The notes under the pieces are model-generated. The model saw only the letters and a program-made list of their open reading frames with translations, ran no database searches and had not been told where the DNA came from. 64,000 nt of DNA from the NCBI GenBank assembly GCA_964019135.1, contig OZ025263.1:17895123-17959122 (forward strand), in the 5' to 3' direction. Positions 12,423-25,192 of the stretch are shown here, one piece after another. A program made the translations under genes and the position numbers. Numbering within the stretch: the first letter of the stretch is position 1; each line of letters opens with the position of its first letter. The stretch comes from Arenicola marina (lineage: Eukaryota > Annelida > Polychaeta > Arenicolidae).

Positions 12423-12689
12423 GATATTGCAGGTCAGCATTTTGTAGTAACAAAGTCCAATTTGTACCGTAACTACACAACAGTGATAACGAGTGTGTAC
12501 AACTCAAGTGTTCAGTATAAGTAGGCAGACACGTAATATAAAGCCGTCACTTGGTAAACACATGCCCTGGCCCACGAGGTAATAGAACATATGCACCCAT
12601 ATCATACCAGCGGCAAACATATCACCCACAACTGCATTACTTAGTTAACACAAAAGAAGCACAAAGATTCGCAAACACCCCTTCCGAGC

Positions 12690-12840
12690 AGAATTTGGCG
12701 GTAAAACGCCCTTTCCGAGCGGGGTTTTGGGGGTAAAACGCCCTTTCCGAGAGGGATTTTGGCGGTAAAACGCCCTTTCCGAGCGGGGTTTTGGCGGTAA
12801 AACGCCCTTTCCGGGCGTATTTTGGTGGTAAAAAGGATGG
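12690..12840. repeat. 32-bp tandem repeat GGCGGTAAAACGCCC
   Basis: About 4-5 copies of GGCGGTAAAACGCCCTTTCC then GAGCGGGGTTTT. A related array lies at 16838-17070. Confidence 0.85.
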
Positions 12841-15104
12841 GGGGTTTACCGCCACAACATCCCCCCCAAATCTCAGCAATGTATTAATTACCCCCACACC
12901 CCTCTCCTCCACGGCCTCAGGTAAAGGAAGGAAAGCAGTTTGCTCTCAGTTATCACAATTTTTCCAAATGGTACACTGGGTATTTCGGTGTGATATATAC
13001 GCGAGGCTAGTTTTTTAAACATTTTATTAGTGAAAACCGATTTTCAAGAATCGGCCGCCGACAGCAGCGGTCTGAGAGCACTCTGCCTTCGACTCACTCC
13101 GCTAGGGCCCCATTATAAGCTTGCTTGCGTAGCGCCACCGTGCGGGGAGCTTGGTCTGAGCGGAGAAACAGAGCTCCACCCGATCTCCCGGCAGAGGGCG
13201 TTACGCTTGCGCCATGATAGTCCCTCTGCCCCACGTCAAATTTAACCATCAGAATTATCCTTCATACGCGAAAATTGAAATGAATCTAATCGAAGATAAA
13301 TTCGCAGTTTGGCATCAAATACACCGCTGTTTAGCATTTACTGTGACACTGGTATCATACCTGACGAATGCATTGGAGTTTGATTAATTTGAAGCCATGG
13401 TACTTACGAACTATATTTTCGAGTGCGGTCGAGGTCAAAGGCGTGAAGCGTTTTGAACTTTGACCCAGTGTTATTTTGAAATAATTTTTCGCTTAACACT
13501 TCCATTGTGACCATTTGACGGAATGTCTATATTTTTCCAATTCTGCATCGAAAAACTCAATATTCAATGTAAAAAACCTTCTAAAGCCATTCGTGACCCC
13601 AGGACCGTTGGGGTCAACCGTGAGGTGGGCGGTGACGTGGGGCAGAGGTGATGTGAGGAACGAGCGCCCTCTGCTGGCAGAGTGAGCTCCACCTAGCGAA
13701 TGTGAGCTTGCCTTCTCGGGCGACCCTATCAGCCAGTTGCCATGGCGACAGGAACAACACAAGCCTAAGCGACTGAACAGCGTGCGTATTTATAGCGTGA
13801 AAGCGCGATTTCAGGGGAGGGGTGCGGTCGGTGGTGATGGTGCGGTATGACGGGTGGGGCGCGCGGCGAGGCCAGGGGACGGTTTCAGAGGGGGGGGGGG
13901 CGCTTAAATATATATATCATACACACGAATGCGGCTTAACCATCATTATTGAACACCCATCGCCTCCCCATCCCTGTACTCCCTGGCTGGTCTAGCTCCC
14001 ACTCATGTTATCCCAGCTATGAGGTTATCATCGATCCAATGCGATGACTGCATGATGATGTGACGCTGTGCTGCAATGGGCCACGCCTTCAGGTTTACTG
14101 CTGCGTTAGCATGAGGTATAAGAAAACCTGACGGGCGGGGGGGGGGGGGGGGGCTCAGTGGTCCTGGGGGTCGTGGTACATGCATCTACTTACAGTCGCT
14201 GTGCCGCCTCCTCGTCTGCCATAGCTGTGGCTGGTATAATCCCGTGCATAAAGCGTGCTACATGTAAACAGTACTGTAACCACCAGTTTGTTTCGTGCAG
14301 CGCCAAAATGCTATACTATATTGAGATGACTATATTCGCAGGGCCATTGTTTTTCCAGCGACACTTCCGGGTGTCTATGCGCTAACGTCAGTGGCTGTCT
14401 GTAACATTAACCCCACTGCCGCTGAACCCTAGATCATCCGTACACAATCGCGGAGACTGTCCGGGCTGAGCAGACGACAGTCTCGCACTTATCCTATTAT
14501 CGCTCACTCCACGTAAAATCCCCCAGCGAGTTATACCGCGACCAGTATTATCCTAGGTTCGTTAAACTCCGTGGCTACCACCACCCGTGTAGCGGCGACT
14601 AATGCTAACGTTAACTGAACGTTACTGCCACAGGCTGGGGTCAAACATGAATTGGATGAACCAGGTCCGATAAAAAGTGCAAAGCCGGTTGAGACACTGG
14701 ATCGGTCAGAGCCTGCCAGCTCCTTGTTTGCCTTCGGATGCAGATGCGATTCGAGGCCGGCCTGCTCTGTAGCCTAGTAGTAGTACGTTGTGGGTTGGGT
14801 GTATGAAGTGCCATGGATTCAGCTGTGTTATCAGTTTAATATGATGTAGAATTATCTATAAATAATGTGACGTGAATTGTGGATCCACCAGTGGTTTGAC
14901 GTGACTGACTGAGCTTCACTCGTAGGCCTACACGGCTGTGTGCCAGTGGGGAGGCTACATCGATGGGAGGAGTCGTGAGTCAGCGGTGGGCATTCCAGTA
15001 GAAATTGTTGTGGTGCAACTACTTCCGCAGCTGGAGAACTACAAAGGTCAAGGCCGCAGTAGTACGTTAGCCTATGTAGTATTGATCCAGCGACCGTGCG
15101 GCTG

Positions 15105-15437
15105 CGGAGGCTGATGCCGGGAAGAGACTGGGCGGTGTGGACACGAAGAGACAGAGTGAACAAGATGTCAGTGTGAGGCTGAGGCCGGGAAGAGACGGGC
15201 GGTGTGGACACGTAGAGACAGAGTGAACAAGATGTCAGTGTGAGGCTGAGGCCGGGAAGAGACTGGGCGGTGTGGACACGTAGAGACAGAGTGCACAAGA
15301 TGTCAGTGTGAGGCTGAGGCCGGGAAGAGACTGGGCGGTGTGGACACGTAGAGACGGAGTGAACAAGATGTCAGTGTGAGGCTGAGGCCGGGAAGAGACT
15401 GGGCGGTGTGGACACGTAGAGACAGATTGAACAAGAT
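15105..15437. repeat. 68-bp tandem repeat
   Basis: About five copies containing GGCTGAGGCCGGGAAGAGAC, GGGCGGTGTGGACACGTAG and AACAAGATGTCAGTGTG. The AACAAGATGTCAGTGTGAGG segment recurs at 30556 and, diverged, at 30673. Confidence 0.9.
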
Positions 15438-16837
15438 ATTACCGAAAAACATTCCCTGAATATTAGGAAAACTTTCCTGAAAAACATTCCCGGAATATTT
15501 TTTGGTAATATTCCCGTAACATTGGCGGAATATTCGGAGAATATTCGGAGAATTTTATTTTGTTACCTGGGTGGGCTGCCGTGTGTAGTAATTGCGAAAA
15601 CAATAGAGCCATCGGTAAGGTTTATTCAAAAGGTTATCATCAAATCAAGTGCTCACGACAGGTTACAAGTAGAGAAAGCTCGCGAATATATTACTTGACA
15701 GGTAATTCCCCGGAATATGTACTAGTAATAACAAAACGCCACCACTCGAATGGGATTATAACTCTCGAAATCACGGTTAAAAGACACGTGTTTCTTTATT
15801 TCTAAAGCAAAGGCTATTCGAACATTACTGTACGTGCTATATATGTTATATCATGTATCCGCTCTTTCCATTCTATGCGGGAAGTTTTCCATTTTTTTCA
15901 TTTCGACCTGGGAATAAAGAAATTGTTTTTCTGATTTTCGAACACGACCCCACACCCGCCTCCCTCGCCAATCTCCCCCCTTACATGTTCCCACGATGTC
16001 TATATGATCTTCGAGTGCTATACTTTTTAGTTTCAATAAAAAAAAAACGCTTTCAAATGTTGGGAATATGGGTCCCATTTCTACTTCGGCATGTCACGTG
16101 GATGCAAAGCGTGCCAGAGCTCGTAATAAGAGTAGTGAACTGTTATTATTGACGTACTTCTCCTTGTAAACGCGAAATTTTGTACGTTGTATGATTAGGA
16201 TAATCGACAAGAAAGGCCACCTATGTCGTGGAATTAAACCTAGGCCTATAACCACGTTACAAGCCTTTTGATTGTGACAAGGCAATGGTAAAGGAACGTT
16301 AATTCATGTATTCGGAGACTTTGATGCCATAAATGGCTATATTTATGGCGGTCCATGCCTTCAGGAGATACACTTACAAATGGACACATATCAGAACGTG
16401 GAGATCGCTCATCGGCGAACGGCTTACCATAACAGAAACTATCGTGATGACGTAAGGGGCACGCTTTTTGAGTATGCGCACATGCAACGAGACTTCAAAG
16501 GAATGATAACATATATAGATCGTATCCAAGCGGCTTTGTAATCTTTTCCACGGCTCGACGCTGCAAGGTTCCGACATCTCGCTGTGACTACAGTGCATAT
16601 TTGAACATATTGTGTCGGCCCCGAGGGTGGGGGTGGGGAGGGAGGGGGGCATTATTATACCCATGTAGTGGGTGGGAGGTTCCGCGGGTGCTCCTTGATG
16701 CATAGGAGAGCGAACATTTAGGACGAAACAGATACCCCTATAGAGCGGATGTTTTAAAACTTGCGACCAGGGGGGAGGGGGGGGGGGGCTCTGAAAATGT
16801 ACGTTCATGGAGCGGGTTGCCGGGAAAAAATACCCCT

Positions 16838-17070
16838 TACGAGGTGACTTTAGCGGTAAAGCGCCCCGACAGAGCGGATTTTGGTGGTAAAACGCCCAGA
16901 TCGAGCGGATTTTGGTGGTAAAACGCCCCGACCGAGCGGATTTTGTAGTAAAACGCCCGGACAGAGCGGATTTTGGTGGTAAAACGCCCCGACCGAGCGC
17001 ATTTTGTAGTAAAACGCCCCGACAGAGCGGATTTTGGTGGTAAAACGCCCCGACCGAGCGGATTTAGGAG
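16838..17070. repeat. 31-bp tandem repeat, related to 12690-12840
   Basis: About 7 copies of GAGCGGATTTTGGTGGTAAA with ACGCCCCGACC. The GGTAAAACGCCC...GAGCGGNTTTTG core is shared with the array 4 kb away. Confidence 0.85.
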
Positions 17071-17523
17071 GTGAAAAAGTTAAACAAAAATCATCGCATA
17101 ATCATAATGGAACAAATATGGGGCAACTTAAATAAGGTTATATTACACTTATATGTACCCCCCCGCCCCCGCCACCGGGTCTCGGCATATTTTATGCTGA
17201 AGTTCACATTTGTCCCTCCTTCACTATTGCTATTACTAAATTACAATTTATTACTAAATTATCATTTAATAATAGCAAACCAACCGAAGTTTCTATTATA
17301 ACTTAATGATGAAAACTGCAAAGGTCATCAAATGTTGAAATTTTTAGAACAAGGAGGTGGGGAGCGGGGTACGTGGGGACACGGGGATGGAGAGGGAGAA
17401 AGGGAAAGTGTAGGGGGGGTGTCGCCGCAATGCCGCCATTATGCTGAGAGTCGCCCGGGTAGGGCTTACCCCCCCCCCCCCCCACTTACCAAGGGCTCGC
17501 GACTCGCGTGCCGTTAGTATTCC

Positions 17524-20091
17524 GTGGTTTGAATACAATTAGAATATGACAAGCTGATTGGTCAATCGCGGACGCACCGCAAAAAAAGGACTGCCGTTTA
17601 GTTGAGCGGCGAAATCGTGGCTGGCGGTTACTTCTAAATTTTATTGCGATCTGCAGACAGGACGGAAAATTCTGTAATTTGAAGGATAGACACTTAGGTA
17701 TTATAAGAATCGGTCAAGCGGTGTTAGCGGCCAGGCTGGCGGCTTCCTTTAACACTCTGTATTCCATTCTATACCAATGTCTGACGTTTTCGTCACTATG
17801 ACACACAGGTTCTAACACACGTCATGGTAAACATCGTTATTGTAGATGTCGTGACTGCACGCCATGTTTGTTCGTCATTGCACAGGTCGTGTTTGTTTGT
17901 CATTGCGTACTTTATGTTCAAGTTGTTGCACACATCGTAATTGTTTATCATCGCTCACGTCGTGTGTGTTTGCCATTGCGCATGTGATGTTTGTTTGTCA
18001 CTGACTGGTATTAAACTCGTCGTGTCTGGTGGTTATTGCACACGTCGTGTTTGTTTGTCATTGCACATGTGGTGTTTGTTTGTCATTGAATATGTGGTGT
18101 TTGTCATTGCACATGTGGTGTTTGTCATTGCACATGTGGTGTTTGTCATTGCACATGTCGAGATTGTTTGTCATTGCACTCATTGTCATTTGTCATTGCA
18201 CGTCGTGTTTCTGCATGCCGTCATCGTGAAGTGGATAAACAATGGATAAGGTGCACAAATAATAACTAAAATAACGTTGTTTCCACGACTTTATGGGCAT
18301 TGGAAAATACAGCTCAGCTGGAATAACCACATCAAAGACGGATCTCAGACAATAAAACAAACAATTCTTGAATACAAACAATATTACGGCTATCATAATA
18401 TGCCTAGCTTATTTGGAGTTCAATGTTTAAGTATAAGTATATGTAACATAATGCAATATAACGCAATTTGCCCCGCTATACTTGTCTAAACATACTTTGG
18501 TTGTAGGTTAAAATGTGGGAGGGTACAAACTAGGCTCTGTTTTCCACGTCTCACCATTCGGGCGCTCCAAGCGGAGTCAGCACCGCGTGGCGGTGGGCGG
18601 CGGACCGTCGAGGAGAGGTGTAAACAGTTCTCAACATGTAAACAGTTTTCAACATGTAAACAGAGGCGCATATTTGAAAATAGTTTTTGTACACATATCA
18701 ATAAGCCAAAGACATTTTCTTTGACCTTATGTAGCCGTATTTCGTAATAACAAGAATTAATCACTTTAATAAAATTTGAGGGAAACTACTTCTCTGAATT
18801 AGTCTGTGCACAATGCTCTTCTCACGTTCCAGACCATTTTTTATTCCACAACAACATCCCTTAATTCCCTCGGGCCATCATGTAGCCAAAGTCTAAGGTC
18901 TTACTCCGTCACGCATATATATATACCGTGCTATGAGGAAGACAACCTCAGTGGAACAGATTGCTGGATAGACCGTATCAACACAATGTACCATGCAGAC
19001 ACACTGCAGTTGCGTCAGACGCACAGCATCTACGGTCATCAGCGACTGCTCAATTGGTCGACCTATCCGTTTTTGCTCAAGATCTTGAGCTATGGTTTCT
19101 TTTATAAAACAAAATGTGCCCTTCAAATTGACATGCAAACTAGACGGTCAAGCAAAGCTTGAGAAGGAAGACGAAAATTGGGGTTATGGGACCAATTCGA
19201 CTATGTTAAGGCCCATTTCATGACGTTGGCATGGCACGTCGTCAGTCATTTGGCGTATCGAGGCCTTATAATGGGCTTGGCCATGTTAAAGTGTGATTAT
19301 TTGTTAGCGTCCAAACTACTGGTTCGATCGATGGCATTTGGCATACATGATATCAGTAACATGAGTACATATTCCACCACATATGAGTCATCTACCTGCA
19401 TTTAGGTATTCACGGCGATCTTTTTGCACTTTCGTCAATGTCAAAATTGATCATCCAATAACTCGAAAACTATAAATGTGAGGTGAAATCTGAGGGCACA
19501 TTACTTTTGCGCATCTCTTTGGGGAATACTTTGAAACTAACCTAAAATCACTAGACCAAATATTAACGAAGTTACGGGGTAAAGCATGTTTCGTAACTCT
19601 GACCCTGATGTGACCTTGACCTTAAAAGCGTGATCTTGATCAATATAGTAGGTTGCGCCCAAATATGTGAAATAATTTGCAGCGTGATTAAATGAAAACT
19701 GCGAACGTTATAGCAATTTTCCCGTTTTTTGGTCCTATCTTTCAATGGTTAAGCGAATTTTGAAAAATTCCTGTCACCTTGACCTTTGACCTACATGGCC
19801 CATCTACGAACTTAGCCTGACGATTGCCATTCCACATCTTTTTGTGAATTATGAAGTCGATATCTTAAGGCATTCGACAGATAATGCGTGATGTGACAAA
19901 CAGACAGACACGCAGACAGAAAAACGGAACACACCGACAAGTTAAAAAACTTAGCCGTGAAATTTAAAACAACCTGGGTATATGGTCACCTCCCCCCTCC
20001 CCCTAACAGTACTTGAATCACCCTTAGGCGTTTATCATGTGGGGATTATTGGGTTTACGAAGGGTCCGAACGAGCTTCTTCCAGAACAGGG
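17524..20091. repeat. segmental duplication copy 1 (3' flank and tail of the TLR gene)
   Basis: Starting at GTGGTTTGAATACAATTAG this segment matches 28293-30082 in the same orientation: both contain the TTTGTCATTGCACA cryptic array, the CAACATGTAAACAG repeats, the CACGCATATATATATACCG block and the TLR terminus. Copy 1 has about 0.8 kb (roughly 19160-19985) that copy 2 lacks. Identity looks high by eye. Confidence 0.8.
17840..18230. repeat. cryptic array TTTGTCATTGCACA (copy 1)
   Basis: Irregular repeats of GTGTTTGTCATTGCACATGT within segmental duplication copy 1. The frames over it (CHCTCGVCLSL type) are not genes. Confidence 0.8.
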
Positions 20092-22180
20092 CCTGGCCGA
20101 CGGGGTCTTCTGTCCACTGGATGTACGTCCTGCTCCTCATCTGGAGCGCCAGTCGGGGCGTCATGTTGTCTGGATCGATGTTCTCCAGCAGGATGAGGAC
20201 CATGTTGTTGCGGTCCTCCTCAAACAGCCGGTGCTGGGCCATGGTCAGCTCCATCTGACACCACTGGCTGCTCGCGAACGCGTTCGACACGACCAGCACT
20301 GTCTTCCGGCTGTTCTCGATGCTCGTCATGATGTTGTCCATGATATCCCGACCGGGTAGCCAGTTCCGGTCGTGTAGACACAGCTGGAATCCCGCTTCTT
20401 CCTCGAGAGCTGGCAATACGTGCTGGCGGATCCAGGGCAAATCCTGACCGTTATAGGCCAGGAATGCGTCGTACAGGTATTCCCTGTTGTCCTGGATCTC
20501 GCGGTAGTGGCGGATTTTGGCCTTGAGGGAGAAGTACAGGTACCCCAGGTGCCAGCGAAACCTATAGGACAACGCTCCAATCACCATGACGAATACTGAG
20601 CAACAGACCGCAGAGACAATCACTACGACATACGTCGGTTCAATCCAACAGTCTGCTTCCGTGAGAGGAAAATTCCACAAAGTTTGACCTGTGAACTCCG
20701 GTGGAAAATAGCATTGATATTCCATCTTACTTCCTAGGAAAGTAGCTTTTGTGTTTTTCATCCACTCAGCTACCCATCGCAAAGCACACGTGCAAGCGAA
20801 GGGGTTACCCCCGAGTGACACAACTCTCAATTGCGACCGCAACTGTGGCGAGAATGTGGACTCGTTAAAGACGCTGAAACGGTTGGCATCTAAGTGCAGC
20901 TCTTCTAAGCGCGTCAGTCCTTCAAACGTCGTCCTTGCTAATATTGACATTTCGTTACCCGTCAAAACAATATGTTTCAAACGAGGAAAATTTTGCAAGA
21001 AACCATTTGGCAGTGTATGTATCTCAGCAAATGCCAGATTAAGATGTTCCATCTTCGGTAGGTTATGAAATGTGGCAAACTTTAAGAAGTAATGCAAATC
21101 TACTTCTCTCAAAATTAATTTCCTTAAATTGGGACAATAGTTAAACAAACTTTTGTCTTTGGCCCTAGGCTTATAAAACAGGTTGTTGAAATACAAGATT
21201 TCTAACGTTGATGATTTCAATGCGAATTGCCCAATGTGCGAAATGGAATTGTCCCCTACGTTCAGGGTAACAAGGCTAGGCAGGCTATCAAACACGTTAT
21301 TTTCCAGCCTTCTGAGCCGATTCTGTCTGATATCGAGATACTGTAGGTTCAATAGCACAGCAGTGTCAGCCAGAGTGATGGCTGGAATTTGATTGGAACC
21401 TAGATAGAGTGTCTTCAGGTTTGGAACAATGGGGCTTCCATCAGCAAACGCCAGACGTGGAAATGACGTCATCTTATTATTGCGTAAATTTAACTCATTG
21501 AGCGCGCTCAAGTTGGCGAAGGCCATGGGGTTAAACACAGAATGTTTGTCGGTGGTAATCAAGTTGAGTTTTTGTAGATTATATAGGCCTGCAAATGCCA
21601 AATTTGGAAGGTTTCCCAATGGGTTGAAATTTAAAGATAATTCCTCTAGCGGCAGCTTAGCCATGCATTCTGCAAGTGACTTATCATATTCGAGATGTAA
21701 GCTATTTAATTTCAGCACTCGAATATCCGATCCGCTGAGTGCACAAACAATATCCGATGCCAGCTTGTCTGGGGGGAACGGATTTCCGGTGAAATTAAAC
21801 ACCTGCAAGCGGGGGACGTCCGCAAACGCTTCGGGAGAGACTGTACGAATGCGATTGTACGATAGTTTCAAGACACGGAGCTGATGTAGTCCGGACAAGT
21901 CGGAAGCGTCCACGGAAGTGATGCGGTTGTGGTACAAATTCAGGGTGAGAGTCTCGCTCGGTAATCCAGCTGGAATTTTTGTAAGTTTTTGGTTTGTGCA
22001 GTCGACTGATCTCTTGATGCTATCACAGCGGCAGTGGGCTGGACATTCCATGCTGAATGCTATCGCAGATGATGCAGAGCATATCACGTGACATATGATC
22101 ACCACTTCTAGTATCATGACAAATCTGGAAGAAAAGTTATTTTTAAATATCAATTCACATATAGTGACTTGCCTGTCCAA
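20024..22180 (-). CDS. Toll-like receptor, single exon, LRR-TM-TIR
   Basis: Intact 718-residue frame for a type I membrane pattern-recognition receptor. The Met at residue 22 (22117), which opens a clean hydrophobic signal peptide (MILEVVIICHVICSASSAIA), may be the true start. After it come an LRRNT cysteine cluster (CPAHCRCD), about 15-16 leucine-rich repeats, one LRRCT (NPFACTC... to DCW, residues ~459-515), a transmembrane helix (~516-540) and a TIR domain (~568-718). The TIR has box 1 YDAFLAYN, a BB loop RNWLPGRDI with the conserved proline, and box 3 FWKKL, so MyD88-type signalling is plausible. A single cysteine cluster next to the membrane is the vertebrate-like (sccTLR) layout. The single-exon coding region is common among invertebrate deuterostome TLRs. 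It lies between ABCG genes B and A on the same strand, with no functional link evident. The ligand is unknown. Confidence 0.95.
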   Translation of the reverse strand: MDRQVTICELIFKNNFSSRFVMILEVVIICHVICSASSAIAFSMECPAHCRCDSIKRSVDCTNQKLTKIPAGLPSETLTLNLYHNRITSVDASDLSGLHQLRVLKLSYNRIRTVSPEAFADVPRLQVFNFTGNPFPPDKLASDIVCALSGSDIRVLKLNSLHLEYDKSLAECMAKLPLEELSLNFNPLGNLPNLAFAGLYNLQKLNLITTDKHSVFNPMAFANLSALNELNLRNNKMTSFPRLAFADGSPIVPNLKTLYLGSNQIPAITLADTAVLLNLQYLDIRQNRLRRLENNVFDSLPSLVTLNVGDNSISHIGQFALKSSTLEILYFNNLFYKPRAKDKSLFNYCPNLRKLILREVDLHYFLKFATFHNLPKMEHLNLAFAEIHTLPNGFLQNFPRLKHIVLTGNEMSILARTTFEGLTRLEELHLDANRFSVFNESTFSPQLRSQLRVVSLGGNPFACTCALRWVAEWMKNTKATFLGSKMEYQCYFPPEFTGQTLWNFPLTEADCWIEPTYVVVIVSAVCCSVFVMVIGALSYRFRWHLGYLYFSLKAKIRHYREIQDNREYLYDAFLAYNGQDLPWIRQHVLPALEEEAGFQLCLHDRNWLPGRDIMDNIMTSIENSRKTVLVVSNAFASSQWCQMELTMAQHRLFEEDRNNMVLILLENIDPDNMTPRLALQMRSRTYIQWTEDPVGQALFWKKLVRTLRKPNNPHMINA

Positions 22181-22599
22181 AAACTAGGTTAAATTTATTC
22201 ATTCTCTATTCATTTATTCATAAATTCCAAAGACGACATTTCAAACCCAATCAATATTCGTAGGTTAGCATTTTGAGTGATTTTCCTCTTATAGTGCAGT
22301 GCGTTATACTGACATTTTGGGGCTGAGCAATTGATGAGAATCATGCCCGTCCCCGCTCGCCCACCTCCCTTTGGTTCACCAAACATGCCCGTCGCACCCT
22401 TATCGCTGTAGGGGAGGGTGGGGGGGTCACTACATTAGTACAGTGGTGCGTGTGTGCCGCCCAGGCCATAGAGAGCACATGGAGAGCTAGAAACAAGTGC
22501 GAGCCTGTGTGGTAATTGAAAGCTAATGTTTTGGTTAAAAAAGGCATCCATAATAGACAGTGACCGTCATGGCAATGTATATATGGAGGTTAATTAATT

Positions 22600-22706
22600 G
22601 AACACTTTCGATATCAACTGAAGCCAAGAGCTAAACTTTTATTTGAATACTTTCGATATCAACTGAAGCCAAGAGCTAAACTTTTATTTGAATACTTTCG
22701 ATCAAC
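22600..22706. repeat. 45-bp tandem repeat upstream of the TLR
   Basis: About 2.4 copies of GATATCAACTGAAGCCAAGA with GCTAAACTTTTATTTGAATAC, 420 bp upstream of the TLR open frame. Confidence 0.85.
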
Positions 22707-24170
22707 TGGAATATATAGTAAAGATCGAGCTGCAAATTGATAAAACTTCAATCTCAGTCTCACATCGAGATGTGGATTTCTGTTCCGGGAAAAAAGGTGA
22801 AAAAAGGTCATTTGGGCAGCACGTATGTATATACCTAACTATATGTAGTGCGCCCCCCCACCCCTACCCGGGCCCGCGCCCGGCCCCTCCGTAAGCCGCC
22901 GCAAGTGTTACTGAAACAGTTCTCCTACCGGTTGTGTGTCCAGGCAGCGTTGTTTAGGAGGACTCGCGGTGTTGGCATCTTGGGAACTTCTCTTGAATAT
23001 CCGGACAAGAGAGAGCCGGGATCAGTATGACGCGTTAGTACTTTGCCGTTGGTTGAACTAATCGAGACAGTGACGACTGAACTTGACCAGGAGCTCAGCA
23101 TAAATGGACGGCGTTTCTAACTGAGTCGAACGTGTAGATGACCGATAAACCTCTCGATCGTGATCATTCGTCATTGGTGTGGCAGCGGAAAATAATCGCT
23201 GTGGAAGCTCTTTGGGCCGTATTACAGTTCGCATGTGGACAAGGCTTTCGCAGCTGCCAGGGTATATAGATGGGGTGGTGGGGGGGGGGGGGGCAGGCAG
23301 ACGCATGACCGATAGTGAAAGTGTAGTGTCCGGGCGGGACATGTGCAGGACCGGATGGCGGCGGCTGGTCCTCCCGCCACCGGTCACTAAGCCCTTCTCC
23401 TTGCCACCTGATTGGCTGGCTCGGTTGCGCCAGAGATCGGGTGGCACTGACGCCCGGACCGGTGGTCCCCGGGGTGATCCAGACGGGAGAATAGCGAAGG
23501 GTAGTCTAGAAATGAGTGGTGTAGACCAGTCACCTTTTTGTAACGTAGAAAATAAAAAATATCGCTGGAAATAATCAACGTGTTACGATGTGAACGCCAA
23601 GATCCGCGGACCCGGATGGGTACGTGGGTGGGGCAAGGACGGGAGTCCATACCCCCACCCAGGGACCACCACAAGAGGAACCTATGAAATTCCAAGTCTG
23701 TATAAAAGCGGAATTGCATACCACCTAAAGTTGTAATGCTGTTGCAACGTTGCTGAAGTTTCCGATGCCTTAGTTAACTGTAATATGCAAAGTATATGGT
23801 GTTGTAGCCAAAGTAATACATCTTCACACAATTGGCTCTATATACATGGCTTGTGAGACACACAAGTATCGACACATCTTTGGTGTTTGCCTGCAAGGAA
23901 CGAACCGGTTCCTTGTAGACCAACGTACACTTCTTCTTAAACAGAAGTATTTGATCACGTATTCAAACATGGTCCTGACAGCCGATATAGTAACGGCACC
24001 AACGATTAATACATAAAAAAAAGCGACTAAATAAATTATGGACAACATTTATGAATAATAATGACGTTTGTATCCGGCTCAACGCGCAAAAAGTCGGAAC
24101 AAACGCCACTGAGGGAAATGACCGACGAGGGTCAGTGTACAGGCTCATAGCCTAACACTGCGACTGAAGA

Positions 24171-24312
24171 GTGTATGTATGTATGTATATATGTATGTAT
24201 ATATGTATATATGTATGTATATATGTATGTATGTATGTATGTATATATGTATGTATGTATGTATATATGTATCTATGTATGTATGTGTGTATGTATGTAT
24301 GTATGTGTGTAA
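24171..24312. repeat. GTAT-type microsatellite
   Basis: GTATGTATGTATATATGTAT-type tetranucleotide run leading into the 0.9-kb direct repeat. Confidence 0.95.
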
Positions 24313-25192
24313 AAAAGAAACGCACGGGCACAGGGTAAACCACAAGCTGTAGGTAAGTCCAGGATAACAATATAATTGATAAAAACAGGCCAAAAACAGA
24401 TCTGGGGAAAACATAACAGATGAAAACAGGTCTGGGGAAAATGAAACGGATCAAAACAGGCCAAAACGAGAATAGATCAAAAATAGGCCAAAACAACAGT
24501 GAACAATCGTGAACAATTGCCACATTGCACACTTATGAATGAAAATGGAGACCCCGTGAGGGTAAATATGAGATGAACACTGAAACCAAGGTTTCAGGGG
24601 ACCGAATAAGACGTGTCTTCATCAGGGGCCGTTCACGTCTCATCGCTGTTTCTGATCGCACACCAAACTAGCCGATCGAGTCGCCGCCCCACAACATAGG
24701 ATTCATAACAAACCCCAGTCGAGAAGGCGGCCCCGATCAGCTAGCATGGCGGCGAAATGGCCCAACAGCGATCTACCAGACTCTGATAGCAATAGGCTTG
24801 GTGAAAATACTGAAACGGTATAGAAAAATCATACCTAGTTCAGTGAACCTATAGAGTCTTGGTTACCTGGCGTGGCAGAGGCATCGAGTGAAGTCGCCAA
24901 GAAGGCTACTGCCTTTTATACCGACCCACCGTGTGTTCTGTGCACGCAAAACTAAAACTGCAAATGAGTAATTCAGAGCCAAAATGTGAGCATAGAATGA
25001 GAAGGCCAAACCAAGGAGTGGTCGCGGTGAGGAATAAGGCCTAAACCGATGGTTATGTACAAGCCGGGTTGGGGCGGGTGGGCCAACTCATAATACAAAC
25101 TGAATGCAGTCGCTCGGTCAACAAAGGACCGACTACAGACGAAGTAGCGATAATATGGAAGGCGAGGCGTATTATTTACTTACCAGGTAAAT
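24295..25192. repeat. ~0.9-kb direct repeat, copy 1
   Basis: From TGTGTAAAAAAGAAACGCAC to TTACTTACCAGGTAAA this matches 25622-26519 almost base for base. No coding potential was recognised. A (GTAT)n tract precedes both copies. The nature is unresolved: a duplicated dispersed repeat, or the terminal repeats of a small non-autonomous retroelement (if so, a fossil). The ends are not the usual TG...CA. Confidence 0.75.

Larger units (their letters stand above)
12434..17523. other. spacer upstream of gene A
   Basis: No gene recognised. Besides the arrays at 12690, 15105 and 16838 it holds G-runs at 13890 and 14137, and a stretch at 15440-15560 of short AATATTC / GGAATATT repeats. GGCAGAGGGCG near 13190 and CGCCCTCTGC near 13666 are oppositely oriented and may be ends of an old element, but I could not define it. 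The missing first exon(s) of gene A should lie here or between 19 and 12 kb; no convincing donor-ATG combination was found. Confidence 0.5.

Noticed and set aside
23179-23574. 131-residue plus-strand ORF
   Set aside because: Contains a poly-G run, has no domain and no splice context.
24560-24640. Hammerhead ribozyme (minus-strand CTGATGAAG ... GAAACC)
   Set aside because: The core words occur but stem II does not close against the GAAA box and stem I does not pair; at most a chance or badly decayed motif.
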